NCBI RefSeq assembly: GCF_021283545.2
Contig: NZ_CP128540.1
Span: 6,050,501 to 6,114,500 of the forward strand
Reading direction: 5' to 3'
Source: Pseudomonas alloputida
GTDB taxonomy: Bacteria; Pseudomonadota; Gammaproteobacteria; Pseudomonadales; Pseudomonadaceae
Length of the DNA stretch: 64,000 nucleotides
Shown: positions 44,265-54,461 of the stretch, piece after piece
Layout: each line of letters begins with the position of its first letter
How positions within the stretch are numbered: position 1 is the stretch's first letter
The notes under the pieces: model-generated
Databases searched by the model: none
The model's input: only the letters and a program-made list of their open reading frames with translations
What the model was told of the DNA's origin: nothing
Position numbers and translations under genes: made by a program

Positions 44265-45362
44265 TTACTTGCCCGACTTGATCTTCGTCCAGCTGCGGGT
44301 GATCACTCGCTGCACAGAAGCGTCAGGCGCAGCGATCGCGTACAGCTGCTTCTTCACTTCGGCAGGCGGATAGATGCTTGGGTCGCTGGTGATGTCTTTG
44401 TCCACGAACGGGGTGGCAGCAGCGTTACCGTTCGGAAAGCGCACGGCGTTGGTGATTTCAGCCATGATTTCCGGCTGCATCAGGAAGTTCATGAACTCGT
44501 AGGCAGCGTCTTTATGTTCGGCATCTTTCGGGATGGCGACCATGTCGTAGAAAGTACCGGCACCTTCCTTCGGAATGACGTAGTCCACTTTGACCTTGTC
44601 GCCCGCTTCATGGGCACGGGCCTTGGACTGCTCCAGGTCACCCGAGTAACCGACGGCTACACAGATGTTGCCGTTGGCCATGTCGCCGATGTACTTGGAC
44701 GAGTGGAAGTAGGTGATCGAAGGACGGATCTTGAGGAACAGGTCCTCGGCGGCCTTCAGGTCTTCTTTCTTGGTGCTGTCGGTCGGCTTGCCGAGGTAGT
44801 GCAGCGCAGCCGGGAGCATTTCGGTCGGGGCGTCGAGGAAGCTCACGCCGCAGCTCTTGAGCTTGGCGATGTTCTCAGGCTTGAACACCACGTCCCACGA
44901 ATCGATCTTGTCCACGCCCAGCGCAGCCTTGACCTTCTCCGGGTTGTAGCCGATGCCGATCGAGCCCCACATATAAGGGAAGGCATGCTTGTTGTCCTTG
45001 TCGCTGGCATCGCCAACGGCCTTGAGCAGGTCAGGATCGAGGTTCTTCCAGTTCGGCAGCTTGGAACGGTCCAGCTCCTCGTACACGCCCGCCTTGATCT
45101 GCTTGGCCAGGAAATTGTTCGAAGGCACGACGATGTCATAGCCCGACTTGCCTGCCAGCAGCTTGGCTTCCAGGGTTTCGTTGCTGTCGAAGACGTCGTA
45201 CTTGACCTTGATCCCTGTCTGCTTCTCGAACTTGGCGATGGTGTCCGGAGCGATGTAGTCCGACCAGTTATAGACGTTCAACACTTTGTCTTCAGCCTGA
45301 ACAGCGGAGGCCATGGCACCCATCAGGGCGGCGGCCAGCAACGTCTTGCCCATTTTATTCAT
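44265..45362 (-). CDS. spuD: Periplasmic polyamine-binding protein SpuD
   Basis: This 365-aa receptor is a close relative of SpuE: signal peptide ([19 protein letters not shown]), [38 protein letters not shown] and [16 protein letters not shown]. In P. aeruginosa SpuD prefers putrescine. Start 45362 has GGAG nine bases upstream; an ATG at 45353 is an alternative. It lies between two hairpin-bearing gaps within the operon. Confidence 0.93.
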   Translation of the reverse strand: MNKMGKTLLAAALMGAMASAVQAEDKVLNVYNWSDYIAPDTIAKFEKQTGIKVKYDVFDSNETLEAKLLAGKSGYDIVVPSNNFLAKQIKAGVYEELDRSKLPNWKNLDPDLLKAVGDASDKDNKHAFPYMWGSIGIGYNPEKVKAALGVDKIDSWDVVFKPENIAKLKSCGVSFLDAPTEMLPAALHYLGKPTDSTKKEDLKAAEDLFLKIRPSITYFHSSKYIGDMANGNICVAVGYSGDLEQSKARAHEAGDKVKVDYVIPKEGAGTFYDMVAIPKDAEHKDAAYEFMNFLMQPEIMAEITNAVRFPNGNAAATPFVDKDITSDPSIYPPAEVKKQLYAIAAPDASVQRVITRSWTKIKSGK

Positions 45363-45428
45363 GCGTAATGCTCCAGAATTTTTATTTAGCAACTGTCCAG
45401 CAGCCAGAACCCACGGTGCAGAGCGCGC

Positions 45429-45497
45429 GGCGACTGAAACAGTCGCTAGTCTGGCAAGTTACAAGGCCCTGTATCAAGGAAAGCAGGGCCATGTAAC
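45429..45497. promoter_or_regulatory. Two hairpins between spuC and spuD
   Basis: GCGACTG-AAA-CAGTCGC (45429-45445) is followed by a larger stem GTTACAAGGCCCTG/CAGGGCCATGTAAC (45458-45471 and 45484-45497, one mismatch). There is no T tract. They lie in the 168-bp leader of spuD and may protect the downstream mRNA or separate spuD expression from spuC. Confidence 0.55.
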
Positions 45498-45530
45498 GAC
45501 TTAATGTCACAACGCTAGCCTAGCAAACGC

Positions 45531-46892
45531 TTATTGAATCGCCTCAAGGGTCAGGTCCAGGCACTTGCGCGCCTTTTCCACCAGTTCGTCGATCTCCGCA
45601 TGGCTGATTACCAGCGGCGGCGCGATGATCATGGTGTCACCCACCGCACGCATGATCAGGCCGTTCTCGAAGCAGAAGGTGCGACAGATCATGCCAACGC
45701 CCTTGCCCTCGTAACGGCTGCGGGTTGCCTTGTCCTTGACCAGCTCGATCGCTCCCAGCATGCCCAGGCCGCGCACTTCACCCACCAGTGGATGGTCTTG
45801 CAGCTCGCGCAAACGCTTTTGCAAATACGGTGCCGCTTCCGTGCGCGCCTTCTCGACAATTTTCTCGTCACGCAGAATGCGCAGGTTTTCCAGGCCCACC
45901 GCGGCCGCCACCGGGTGGCCGGAGTAGGTGAAACCGTGGTTGAAGTCGCCGCCTTCGCTGATCACCTTGGCCACGGTGTCACGCACGATCACACCGCCCA
46001 TGGGGATGTAACCGGAGGTCAGGCCTTTCGCGATGGTCATCAGGTCGGGCTTGAGGTCGTAGTAGTCCGAGCCGAACCACTCGCCGGTACGGCCGAAGCC
46101 GCAGATCACCTCGTCGGCGACGAACAGGATGTCGTACCTGGCGAGGATCTCCTTCACCTTCGGCCAGTAGGTTTCCGGCGGGATGATCACGCCACCAGCG
46201 CCCTGGATCGGCTCGGCGATGAAGGCCGCGACGTTGTCTTCGCCGACTTCGAGGATCTTCTTCTCCAACTGCTCGGCGGCCCAGACACCGAATTCGTCAG
46301 GGGTCATGTCGCCTCCCTCGCCGAACCAGTACGGCTGAGGGATGTGCACGATGCCCGGGATCGGCAGGCCACCCTGCTCGTGCATGCCGCTCATACCGCC
46401 CAGGCATGCACCGGCGAAGGTGGAGCCGTGGTAACCGTTGATGCGGCCGATGATGGTCTGCTTGTGCGGTTTGCCCTTCAGCGCCCAGTAGTGACGCACC
46501 ATGCGCAGCACAGTGTCGTTGCCTTCGGAGCCGGAGCCGGTGAAGAACACATGGGTCATACCTTTCGGCGCCACGTCGGTGATCGCCTTGGCCAGCTCGA
46601 GCGCAGGCGGGTGAGCGGTCTGGAAGAACAGGTTGTAGTACGGCAGCTCGCGCATCTGTTTTTCCGCCGCCTGCACCAGCTCTTCACGTCCGTAGCCGAC
46701 CGCCACGCACCATAGACCGGCCATGCCGTCGAGGATCTTGTGCCCCTCGCTATCCCACAAATGCACACCCTGGGCCTTGGTGATGATGCGCGGCCCCTTC
46801 TCCTTCAGCTGCTTGTAGTCACTGAAAGGTGCGAGGTGATGCTCCCCGCTCAGGGTTTGCCATTCACGGGTTTGCGGGTTGTTGACGCTCAT
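45531..46892 (-). CDS. spuC: Polyamine:pyruvate aminotransferase SpuC
   Basis: This 453-aa class III aminotransferase moves the amino group of putrescine (and related polyamines) to pyruvate. PLP motifs are [38 protein letters not shown], the Asp in [15 protein letters not shown], and the Lys in [16 protein letters not shown]. Start 46892 has GGAGAAG upstream. It follows spuB by 48 bp. In Pseudomonas the putrescine route via SpuC runs beside the gamma-glutamyl route started by SpuB/SpuI. Confidence 0.94.
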   Translation of the reverse strand: MSVNNPQTREWQTLSGEHHLAPFSDYKQLKEKGPRIITKAQGVHLWDSEGHKILDGMAGLWCVAVGYGREELVQAAEKQMRELPYYNLFFQTAHPPALELAKAITDVAPKGMTHVFFTGSGSEGNDTVLRMVRHYWALKGKPHKQTIIGRINGYHGSTFAGACLGGMSGMHEQGGLPIPGIVHIPQPYWFGEGGDMTPDEFGVWAAEQLEKKILEVGEDNVAAFIAEPIQGAGGVIIPPETYWPKVKEILARYDILFVADEVICGFGRTGEWFGSDYYDLKPDLMTIAKGLTSGYIPMGGVIVRDTVAKVISEGGDFNHGFTYSGHPVAAAVGLENLRILRDEKIVEKARTEAAPYLQKRLRELQDHPLVGEVRGLGMLGAIELVKDKATRSRYEGKGVGMICRTFCFENGLIMRAVGDTMIIAPPLVISHAEIDELVEKARKCLDLTLEAIQ

Positions 46893-46940
46893 GTGCTTCT
46901 CCGTTATTGGACCGCCGCGCTCCTGCGGCACCAGGGTTGA

Positions 46941-48299
46941 TCAGACAGCGAACAGCAGGAACTCACGCTCCCACGAACTGATGACGCGCTTGAAGTTTTC
47001 ATGCTCGGCGCGCTTGGTAGCGACATACCCGGTGATGAATTTCTTGCCCAGGTACTGCACCAGCGCACGGCTGTTTTCCATGCGTTCCAAGGCGTCCTCG
47101 ATGGTCAGGGGCAGGCGCAGGTTGCGGCGTTCGTAGCCACGGCCCTGCACTGGCGCGCTGGCCTCGATACCTTCGACCATGCCGATGTAGCCACACAGTA
47201 GGCTGGCGGCGATGGCCAGGTACGGGTTGGCGTCGGCGCCCGGCAGGCGGTTCTCGACGCGCCGGCTTTGCGGGCCGGCATCCGGTACGCGCAGGCCGAC
47301 GGTGCGGTTTTCTTCGCCCCACTCCACATTCACCGGCGCCGAAGTGTCGGGCAGGAAGCGGCGGAACGAGTTGACGTTGGGCGCGAACAGCGGCAGCGCC
47401 TCGGGGATGAACTTCTGCAGGCCGCCGATGTGGTTGAGGAACAGCGCGCTCATGCTGCCGTCTTCATTGCTGAAGATGTTCTTGCCGGTGGCCACGTCGA
47501 CCACACTCTGGTGCAGGTGCATGGCACTGCCCGGCTCGCCGGTCATCGGTTTGGCCATGAAAGTGGCAGCCACGTTGTGCTTGAGCGCCGCCTCGCGCAT
47601 GGTGCGCTTGAACACCAGGATCTGGTCGGCCAGGTGCAGAGCGTCGCCGTGACGGAAGTTGATTTCCATCTGCGCCGTGCCGTCTTCGTGGATCAGCGTG
47701 TCGAGGTCCAGCTGCTGCAGCTCGCACCAGTCGTAGACGTCTTCGAACAGCGGGTCGAATTCGTTGGCAGCTTCGATCGAGAACGACTGACGGCCGGTTT
47801 CCGGGCGACCGGAACGGCCTACCGGGGGCTGCAGCGGAAAGTCCGGGTCTTCGCTGCGCTTGGTCAGGTAGAACTCCATCTCGGGGGCGACGATCGGCTG
47901 CCAGCCCTTGTCGGCGTATAGCTTGAGCACTTTCTTCAGCACGTTGCGCGGCGACAGTTCGACCGGGTTGCCCTTCTTGTCGTAGGTGTCGTGGATGACC
48001 TGTGCGGTCGGCTCGATGGCCCACGGCACGAGGAACACAGCGTTCTCGTCAGGGCGGCAGATCATGTCGATGTCTGCCGGGTCGAGCAGTTCGTAATAGA
48101 TGTCGTCGTCGACGTAGTCGCCGGTCACGGTCTGCAGCAGCACGCTCTCGGGCAGCCGCATGCCTTTTTCAGCGATGAATTTGTTGGTTGGCGAAATCTT
48201 GCCGCGCGTGATGCCGGTCAGGTCGCTGATCATGCATTCGACTTCGGTGATCTTGTGCTCTTTCAACCAATCGGTGAGCTGGTCGAGGTTGTTACTCAT
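46941..48299 (-). CDS. spuB: Gamma-glutamylpolyamine synthetase SpuB (glutamine synthetase family)
   Basis: This 452-aa GlnA-fold enzyme joins glutamate to a polyamine using ATP. It has the short beta-grasp N-domain (ITEVECMISDLTGITRGKI), the catalytic APEMEFYL strand, the EINFRHGDALHLADQ segment, and NRTVGLRVPDAGPQSRRVENRLPGADANPYL. The Tyr adenylylation site of true glutamine synthetases is absent, as expected for this subgroup. It is the first gene of spuBCDEFGH and is divergent from its homologue spuI across a 574-bp gap. Confidence 0.92.
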   Translation of the reverse strand: MSNNLDQLTDWLKEHKITEVECMISDLTGITRGKISPTNKFIAEKGMRLPESVLLQTVTGDYVDDDIYYELLDPADIDMICRPDENAVFLVPWAIEPTAQVIHDTYDKKGNPVELSPRNVLKKVLKLYADKGWQPIVAPEMEFYLTKRSEDPDFPLQPPVGRSGRPETGRQSFSIEAANEFDPLFEDVYDWCELQQLDLDTLIHEDGTAQMEINFRHGDALHLADQILVFKRTMREAALKHNVAATFMAKPMTGEPGSAMHLHQSVVDVATGKNIFSNEDGSMSALFLNHIGGLQKFIPEALPLFAPNVNSFRRFLPDTSAPVNVEWGEENRTVGLRVPDAGPQSRRVENRLPGADANPYLAIAASLLCGYIGMVEGIEASAPVQGRGYERRNLRLPLTIEDALERMENSRALVQYLGKKFITGYVATKRAEHENFKRVISSWEREFLLFAV

Positions 48300-48873
48300 A
48301 AATACCTCAGGAGGTAAGGTGGTCCGCGACTTGATTCTGGATGGAGTCGATTGCTAAAGCAAAAACCCACGCGCAGAGCCACAGTGGATACACTGAAATC
48401 AGCTGTGTCCGTAATGAGTTCAAAAGGCAGGAAGGTGAAGCGAAAGGCGGCAAGCCGCTGCGAGGACCGGTCCGGGAACGCGAAACGTCAATTATTGCGG
48501 CCAGGGCGACCACGCCATTGACGAAGCTTGCAAAAACGACGGATGTACCCGATGGCACTGCGCAGGCAATGCTTTCAGGTCGCGGCAAGCGGACCATGTG
48601 ACCCTCGTATTATTGTGTTTTGGGTTGAAACCGAGCTTAGCCTTGTTCATTTTTTTACACAACACCTCCGTAAAAAATAAAACACGGCGCACCGGAGATA
48701 GCCCTTTACCCGGGAAATAGCGGATAATGGATTGCCCCGATATGCAGCAAATCTGCCGTAGATGTGCCATTTCAGGGCATCATGGGGTCGGCTTGACATC
48801 AGTATCTCTTTTCGATTGACTGGTCTTGCAAGCCCCCCTTGATTGATATTTTTAACAACAAAGGTGTTGCATC
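48300..48873. promoter_or_regulatory. 574-bp regulatory gap between spuB and spuI
   Basis: No convincing gene lies here; short open frames (for example 48341-48601 plus and 48307-48597 minus) overlap each other and lack ribosome-binding sites. The right half is AT-rich. A perfect inverted repeat TTTTTTAC-N11-GTAAAAAA occupies 48651-48677. AAAGG precedes the spuI ATG and GAGG precedes that of spuB. Divergent, polyamine-responsive promoters are expected here; I could not place their -10/-35 boxes with confidence. Confidence 0.6.
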
Positions 48874-50250
48874 ATGTCGGTACCCCCGCGTGCCGTTCAG
48901 CTTAACGAAGCGAACGCGTTCCTTAAGGAACATCCTGAGGTTCTCTACGTTGACCTTCTGATTGCAGATATGAATGGTGTGGTGCGTGGCAAGCGCATAG
49001 AGCGCACCAGCCTCCACAAGGTTTACGAGAAAGGCATCAATCTGCCGGCCTCCCTCTTTGCCCTGGACATCAACGGTTCCACCGTCGAAAGCACCGGGCT
49101 GGGCCTGGACATCGGCGATGCTGACCGCATCTGCTATCCAATCCCCGACACGCTCTGTAACGAGCCATGGCAAAAGCGCCCCACCGCCCAGCTGCTGATG
49201 ACCATGCACGAGCTGGAAGGCGAGCCGTTCTTCGCCGACCCGCGCGAAGTGCTGCGTCAGGTGGTGACCAAGTTCGACGAACTGGGCCTGACTATCTGCG
49301 CCGCATTCGAGCTGGAGTTCTACCTGATCGACCAGGAGAACGTGAACGGCCGCCCGCAGCCACCACGCTCGCCAATTTCGGGCAAACGCCCGCAGTCGAC
49401 CCAGGTGTACCTGATCGACGACCTCGACGAATATGCCGACTGCCTGCAGGACATCCTCGAAGGCGCGAAAGAACAAGGCATCCCGGCCGACGCCATCGTC
49501 AAGGAAAGCGCCCCGGCGCAGTTCGAAGTCAACCTGCACCACGTGGCCGACCCGCTCAAGGCCTGCGACTACGCGGTACTGCTCAAGCGGTTGATCAAGA
49601 ACATCGCCTACGACCATGAAATGGACACCACCTTCATGGCCAAGCCCTATCCGGGCCAGGCAGGCAACGGCCTGCACGTGCACATTTCCGTGCTGGACAA
49701 AGATGGCAACAACATCTTCACCAGCGAGGATCCCGAGCAGAACGCCGCGCTACGTCACGCTGTCGGCGGTGTGCTCGAGACCCTGCCCGCGTCCATGGCC
49801 TTCCTTTGCCCGAACGTCAACTCGTACCGCCGCTTTGGCGCGCAGTTCTACGTGCCGAACGCGCCAAGCTGGGGCCTGGACAACCGCACCGTAGCGCTAC
49901 GCGTACCGACCGGCTCGGCCGATGCCGTGCGCATCGAGCACCGCGTCGCCGGTGCCGACGCCAACCCGTACCTGATGATGGCTGCCGTACTGGCTGGCGT
50001 GCACCATGGCCTGACCAACAAGATCGAGCCAGGCGCGCCGATCGAAGGCAACTCGTACGAGCAGCTGGAGCAGAGCCTGCCGAACAACCTGCGCGATGCC
50101 CTGCGCGAGCTGGACGACAGCGAGATCCTGAACAAGTACATCGATCCGAAGTACATCGACATCTTCGTCGCGTGCAAGGAAAGCGAGCTGGAAGAGTTCG
50201 AGCACTCGATCTCCGACCTCGAGTACAACTGGTACCTGCATACCGTGTAA
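48874..50250 (+). CDS. spuI: Gamma-glutamylpolyamine synthetase SpuI (glutamine synthetase family)
   Basis: This 458-aa homologue of SpuB (and of E. coli PuuA) has LYVDLLIADMNGVVRGKRI, CAAFELEFYLID, EVNLHHVADPLKACDYAV, HVHISVLDKDGNNIF, and NRTVALRVPTGSADAVRIEHRVAGADANPYL. It commits polyamines to gamma-glutamyl breakdown. Two synthetases with different N-domains probably differ in polyamine preference. It is transcribed away from spuBCDEFGH and ends in a strong terminator. The amidotransferase SpuA, which lies next to these genes in P. aeruginosa, is not in this window. Confidence 0.92.
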   Translation: MSVPPRAVQLNEANAFLKEHPEVLYVDLLIADMNGVVRGKRIERTSLHKVYEKGINLPASLFALDINGSTVESTGLGLDIGDADRICYPIPDTLCNEPWQKRPTAQLLMTMHELEGEPFFADPREVLRQVVTKFDELGLTICAAFELEFYLIDQENVNGRPQPPRSPISGKRPQSTQVYLIDDLDEYADCLQDILEGAKEQGIPADAIVKESAPAQFEVNLHHVADPLKACDYAVLLKRLIKNIAYDHEMDTTFMAKPYPGQAGNGLHVHISVLDKDGNNIFTSEDPEQNAALRHAVGGVLETLPASMAFLCPNVNSYRRFGAQFYVPNAPSWGLDNRTVALRVPTGSADAVRIEHRVAGADANPYLMMAAVLAGVHHGLTNKIEPGAPIEGNSYEQLEQSLPNNLRDALRELDDSEILNKYIDPKYIDIFVACKESELEEFEHSISDLEYNWYLHTV

Positions 50251-50252
50251 AC

Positions 50253-50285
50253 GAAAACGCCGCCCCTCAAGGGCGGCGTTTTTGT
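50253..50285 (+). terminator. Intrinsic terminator of spuI
   Basis: A 10-bp perfect stem AACGCCGCCC/GGGCGGCGTT with a 5-base loop is followed by TTTTTG, a few bases after the spuI stop codon. Confidence 0.92.
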
Positions 50286-50298
50286 TTGAGACCGGTGT

Positions 50299-50394
50299 CG
50301 CCCTCTTCGCGGGCACGCCCGCTCCCGCAGGGTAATTTCGAAGGCTGAAGCCTGTGACTTACCTGTGGGAGCGGGCGTGCCCGCGAAGAGGGCG
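50299..50394. repeat. Inverted pair of REP elements
   Basis: Facing units (CCCTCTTCGCGGGCACGCCC and GGGCGTGCCCGCGAAGAGGG) lie between the spuI terminator and the convergent argA gene. Confidence 0.92.
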
Positions 50395-50402
50395 GCCCAG
50401 GC

Positions 50403-51701
50403 TTACAGGGGCTTCTCGAAAATCTTCGAATTGCGCTGGTAGTTGTACAGCGAAGCCCGCGCCGCCGGCAGCCGCTCCACGCCACTCGGCGCAAAGCCGC
50501 GCTCGCGGAACCAGTGCGCAGTGCGCGTAGTCAGCACGAACAAAGTACTCAAGCCCATCTGCCGTGCCCGGCTTTCGATGCGTTCCAGCAGCTCATCGCC
50601 ACGCCCGCCATGGCGGTACTCCGGGTTCACAGCCAGGCAAGCCAGCTCCCCTGCTTCGGAATCGGCAATCGGGTACAGCGCCGCACAGGCGATGATCATG
50701 CCCTCGCGCTCGACCACGCTGAACTGCTCGATCTCTCGCTCCAGCACTTCGCGCGAGCGGCGCACCAGGATGCCCTGCTCTTCCAGCGGGCTGATCAATT
50801 CCAGCAGGCCACCGACGTCCTCGATGGTCGCCTCGCGCACCACTTCGAACTGCTCCTGCGACACCAGCGTACCGCCACCGCCCCGTGTGAACAGCTCGGT
50901 GAGCAGCGCGCCGTCCTCGGCATAGCTGACGATATGGCTGCGCGCCACACCGCCTTTGCAAGCCTCGGCCGCAGCATCCAGCAGTTCGCCCTGGTAATCG
51001 CTGCCTAGACGCTGCAGATGCGGAGCAACCTGCTGCGGGCGCAGTTCGCGCACCAGCCTACCGTCAGCGTCCAACAGGCCCGGCTCGGCGCCGAACAGCA
51101 GCAACTTGTCGGCGCCCAGTTCGATGGCCGCACGGGTAGCCACGTCTTCGCAGGCCAGGTTGAAAATTTCCCCGGTAGGCGAGTAGCCCAAGGGCGACAA
51201 CAGCACGATGGAACGCTCGTCGAGCAGGCGGCTGATGCCCTTGCGGTCGACCCGGCGCACTTCGCCAGTGTGGTGGTAGTCCACGCCTTCGAGCACGCCG
51301 ATCGGCCGCGCGGTGACCAGGTTGCCGGAGGCCACGCGCAGGCGCGAGCCCTGCATCGGCGAAGCGGCGATGTCCATCGACAGCCGCGCTTCAATGGCCA
51401 GGCGCAGGGCGCCGACGGCATCGATCACGCAGTCCAGGGTGGCCGCATCAGTAATACGCATGCCCCGGTGGTAGTGCGGGGTCAGGCCGCGATCGGCCAG
51501 CCGGCTTTCGATCTGCGGGCGCGAGCCATGCACCAGCACCAGCCGCACGCCGAGGCTGTGCAGCAGCACCAGGTCGTGGACGATATTGCCGAAATTAGGG
51601 TGTTCCACCCCATCGCCAGGGAGCATGACCACGAAGGTGCAGTCGCGATGGGCATTGATATAGGGGGATGCATGACGCAGCCAGTTGACGTAATCGGGCA
51701 T
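50403..51701 (-). CDS. argA: N-acetylglutamate synthase ArgA
   Basis: ArgA makes N-acetylglutamate from glutamate and acetyl-CoA, the first step of arginine synthesis. The 432-aa protein has an amino-acid-kinase domain (about residues 15-280, with LVLVHGSRPQIESRL) that holds the arginine feedback site, and a C-terminal GNAT domain (about 290-432, with ACLAVNPEYRHGGRGDELLERI). The length and two-domain form are those of the classical enzyme. It lies 124 bp after argE on the same strand, so coexpression of these two arginine genes is likely. Confidence 0.96.
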   Translation of the reverse strand: MPDYVNWLRHASPYINAHRDCTFVVMLPGDGVEHPNFGNIVHDLVLLHSLGVRLVLVHGSRPQIESRLADRGLTPHYHRGMRITDAATLDCVIDAVGALRLAIEARLSMDIAASPMQGSRLRVASGNLVTARPIGVLEGVDYHHTGEVRRVDRKGISRLLDERSIVLLSPLGYSPTGEIFNLACEDVATRAAIELGADKLLLFGAEPGLLDADGRLVRELRPQQVAPHLQRLGSDYQGELLDAAAEACKGGVARSHIVSYAEDGALLTELFTRGGGGTLVSQEQFEVVREATIEDVGGLLELISPLEEQGILVRRSREVLEREIEQFSVVEREGMIIACAALYPIADSEAGELACLAVNPEYRHGGRGDELLERIESRARQMGLSTLFVLTTRTAHWFRERGFAPSGVERLPAARASLYNYQRNSKIFEKPL

Positions 51702-51825
51702 GACAGGGCCTGTGGATAAGTGGACGGAGAACGGCGATGCAGGGGGCGTTCAGGATCATCGTCGGAACAGGCTTGCGGTCACGCGCGGTCTCCTCTAGGC
51801 AGGAACGAATCAGTTCGATTGACGT

Positions 51826-52968
51826 TTAGTGCAGGCAATAGTGCCGGATCAGGTCACGCAATAGACGCACGGTAGGCTCGATTCGTGACATTTCAAGGTA
51901 TTCGCCGGGCTGGTGGGCACAGGCAATGTCGCCAGGGCCCAGCACGATGGTCTGGCAGCCCAGTTGCTGAAGATAAGGTGCTTCGGTGCCGAACGCCACC
52001 GCTTCAGCGCGATGGCCAGTCAGGCGCTCCGCGACCTGTACCAGTTCGACATCGGCTGCCTGCTCGAACGGCGGCACCTCCGGGAACAGCGGCGCATAGT
52101 CGATGCGCACCTCATGGCGCTCGGCCACGAGTACCAGCTTTTCGCGAATGGCCGCGCGCAGCTGGTCCACGTCCATGCCCGGCAGCGGCCGCAGGTCGAA
52201 CTCCAGGGCGCACTGGCCGCAGATACGGTTGGGGTTGTCACCGCCGTGGATGCAGCCGAAGTTCATGGTCGGGGTCGGCACGGTGAATTGCGGGTTGCTA
52301 TAGGTTTGTTGCCACTGCTGGCGCAGGCCCATCAGCTCGCCCATGACCGCATGCATGGCCTCCATGGCGCTGCGGCCCAGGCTTGGGTCCGACGAATGGC
52401 CGCTGCGACCGAGGATGTCGATGCGGTCCATGAGGATGCCCTTGTGCATGCGGATCGGCCGCAGCCCGGTAGGCTCACCGAGGATCGCTGCACGGCCCAG
52501 TGGCTGGCCGGCCTCGGCCAGGGCACGGGCGCCGGACATGGAGCTTTCTTCGTCGCAGGTGGCAAGGATCAGCAGCGGCTCCTTGAAGTCGTGCTCCAGC
52601 AGCGGGATGACCGCTTCGATGACCAGGGCGAAGAAGCCCTTCATGTCGCAGCTGCCCAGGCCGACCCAACGGCCATCGGTCTCGATCAGCTTCAGCGGGT
52701 CGCTGGCCCACAGCTGTTCGTCATAGGGCACGGTATCGCTGTGCCCGGCCAGCACCAGCCCTCCCGGGCCGGTGCCACGGCTGGCCAGCAGGTTGAACTT
52801 GCCGGGGCTGACCTGCTGGATATCGCACTTGAAACCCAGGTCGCCCAGCCAACCGGCCAGCAGGTCGATAACCTGGCGGTTGGACTGGTCCAGCGCAGGT
52901 TGGGTACAGCTGACCGAAGGCGCGGCGATCAAGGCGGCAAACTGGTCTTTCAGCGTCGGCAACGGCAT
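51826..52968 (-). CDS. argE: Acetylornithine deacetylase ArgE
   Basis: This 380-aa zinc amidohydrolase (M20 family) releases acetate from N-acetylornithine. Metal ligands lie in LAGHSDTVPYDE (His and first Asp), CDMKGFFA (bridging Asp) and TCDEESSMSGARAL (Glu pair), and a distal His lies near the C-terminus (ACAHQPGEYLEM). Pseudomonas usually recycles acetyl groups with ArgJ, so ArgE may be auxiliary or act on other acyl-amino acids. It is divergent from the CYTH-CHAD gene. Confidence 0.93.
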   Translation of the reverse strand: MPLPTLKDQFAALIAAPSVSCTQPALDQSNRQVIDLLAGWLGDLGFKCDIQQVSPGKFNLLASRGTGPGGLVLAGHSDTVPYDEQLWASDPLKLIETDGRWVGLGSCDMKGFFALVIEAVIPLLEHDFKEPLLILATCDEESSMSGARALAEAGQPLGRAAILGEPTGLRPIRMHKGILMDRIDILGRSGHSSDPSLGRSAMEAMHAVMGELMGLRQQWQQTYSNPQFTVPTPTMNFGCIHGGDNPNRICGQCALEFDLRPLPGMDVDQLRAAIREKLVLVAERHEVRIDYAPLFPEVPPFEQAADVELVQVAERLTGHRAEAVAFGTEAPYLQQLGCQTIVLGPGDIACAHQPGEYLEMSRIEPTVRLLRDLIRHYCLH

Positions 52969-53084
52969 GCGCGTACTCCTCGGAAACGTTGCCCATCATA
53001 GGACTATCCGCTGTCTGGAATAAACCGTTGAGGGCTGACTGCTGTAGACTCTCTGCCAACCACGCCCCCTCTTTCGAGTCTGTG

Positions 53085-54452
53085 ATGCACAAAGAAACCG
53101 AACTGAAGCTCCGCGCCAGCCGCGAGACCCTTGCCGCCCTGCGCGAGCACCCTCTGCTGAAAAAGCGCAACAAGTCCGGCTGGCAGACCCGTGAACTGCT
53201 CAACCAGTACTTCGACACCCCCGAGCGTGAGCTGTCCGCCGCCCGTGTCGCCCTGCGCCTGCGCCGCGATGGCGACGCTGTCATTCAAACCCTCAAGTGC
53301 CGCGGCCAGAGCGTGGCCGGCCTGTCCGAACGCAACGAGTACGAATGGAACCTGGACAAGGTCAAGCTCGACCTGAAGAAGCTGGACGCCACCTGCTGGC
53401 CCGAGCAACTGGCCAACCTGGACAAGAAAACCATCAAGCCGCTGTTCACCACCGACTTCAGCCGTGAATACGCTGAAATCGCCTGGGGCCGTGGCAAGAG
53501 CAAGGTGGTGATCGAGGCTGCACTGGACCAAGGCTTCGTGATCGCCGGCAAGCGCAAGGAAGAGATCTGCGAGCTGGAGCTGGAGCTGCGTGAAGGTGAA
53601 CCGCAAGCACTGCTGGAACTGGCTGCAGAACTGGCCGCCAGCCTGCCACTGATGCCGTGCGACATCAGCAAGGCTGAGCGCGGTTACCGCCTGCTGGAAC
53701 CGGACAGCTACGAGCTGGACCTGCCGCACACCGCGCTGGACGCCGAAATGGCCCTGGACGACGCCTATGCCGCCCTCGCCTGGCAGCTGCTGGGCAGCAG
53801 CCAGCGCCTGGCCGAGCAGTACCGCCACAACGGCCACTGGCGCCTGCTCCAGGACTGGGTCGAGTGCCTGAGCGAGCTGCGCGCGCTCACCGCCAGCCTG
53901 GGCCAGGCAGCACCGCGCGCCACCACCCGCGACCTGCGCGCCAGCCTTGATGCCTTGCTTGAGGACTGGCGCCCGCTGGTGCAGGCCGGCAACGATGACG
54001 AAGACATCCGTCGCGCCGCGCCCGAGCAGTTTGCCGAAGAGCTGGAAGACGTACGCTGGGGCCAGTTCTCGCTGGAAACCTCACGCTGGCTGATGGCCCG
54101 GACCTGGACCGCAGAGCGCAAGGGCCGCGGCGAACGCCAGGGCAAGGCGCAACTGGCCAGCTGGCTGGGGCACCTGCTGGGCGAGGAAGGCCGCGCGCTG
54201 AAGCTGCCGCTGTACACCCAGCGCCCGGAAGACCTGGCCGAGCAGCTGCCACGTATCGAGCAACTTCTGGCCTGGCTGCACCACGCCCGCCAGGTGCTGG
54301 AAGCGCCGCAAATGGACCGCTTGTACGGCGACCTGAAAAAGCTGCACGAGCTGGCCGAGCAGCCCATCAGCGATGAAGTGCTGGAAGCGCGTATCGAACA
54401 GGCTCGGGCGGTGGACCAGAGCCGCGGCTGGAAGCACCTGCTCAAGGCGTGA
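53085..54452 (+). CDS. CYTH-CHAD domain protein (inorganic triphosphatase-like, YgiF type)
   Basis: This 455-aa cytoplasmic protein has an N-terminal CYTH triphosphate tunnel domain with the ExExK motif ETELK (residues 4-8) and FDTPERELSAARVALRLRRDGD, covering about residues 1-200. A C-terminal CHAD domain (about 220-450) is helical and His/Arg-rich and in other proteins binds polyphosphate. E. coli YgiF with this layout hydrolyses inorganic triphosphate. Start 53085 fits the motif at the very N-terminus; its ribosome-binding site is weak. It converges on the Lrp gene. Confidence 0.9.
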   Translation: MHKETELKLRASRETLAALREHPLLKKRNKSGWQTRELLNQYFDTPERELSAARVALRLRRDGDAVIQTLKCRGQSVAGLSERNEYEWNLDKVKLDLKKLDATCWPEQLANLDKKTIKPLFTTDFSREYAEIAWGRGKSKVVIEAALDQGFVIAGKRKEEICELELELREGEPQALLELAAELAASLPLMPCDISKAERGYRLLEPDSYELDLPHTALDAEMALDDAYAALAWQLLGSSQRLAEQYRHNGHWRLLQDWVECLSELRALTASLGQAAPRATTRDLRASLDALLEDWRPLVQAGNDDEDIRRAAPEQFAEELEDVRWGQFSLETSRWLMARTWTAERKGRGERQGKAQLASWLGHLLGEEGRALKLPLYTQRPEDLAEQLPRIEQLLAWLHHARQVLEAPQMDRLYGDLKKLHELAEQPISDEVLEARIEQARAVDQSRGWKHLLKA

Positions 54453-54461
54453 TACCGCGTC

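Noticed and set aside
48341..48601. An 86-aa open frame in the spuB-spuI gap
   Set aside because: It has no ribosome-binding site, overlaps another frame on the opposite strand and shows no domain; treated as non-coding.
48780..48873. Sigma-54 promoter before spuI
   Set aside because: TGGTCTTGCAAGCC looks similar at first, but the GG-N10-GC spacing fails.
48300..48873. The glutamine amidotransferase gene spuA next to spuB/spuI
   Set aside because: No frame here encodes it; it must lie elsewhere in this genome.
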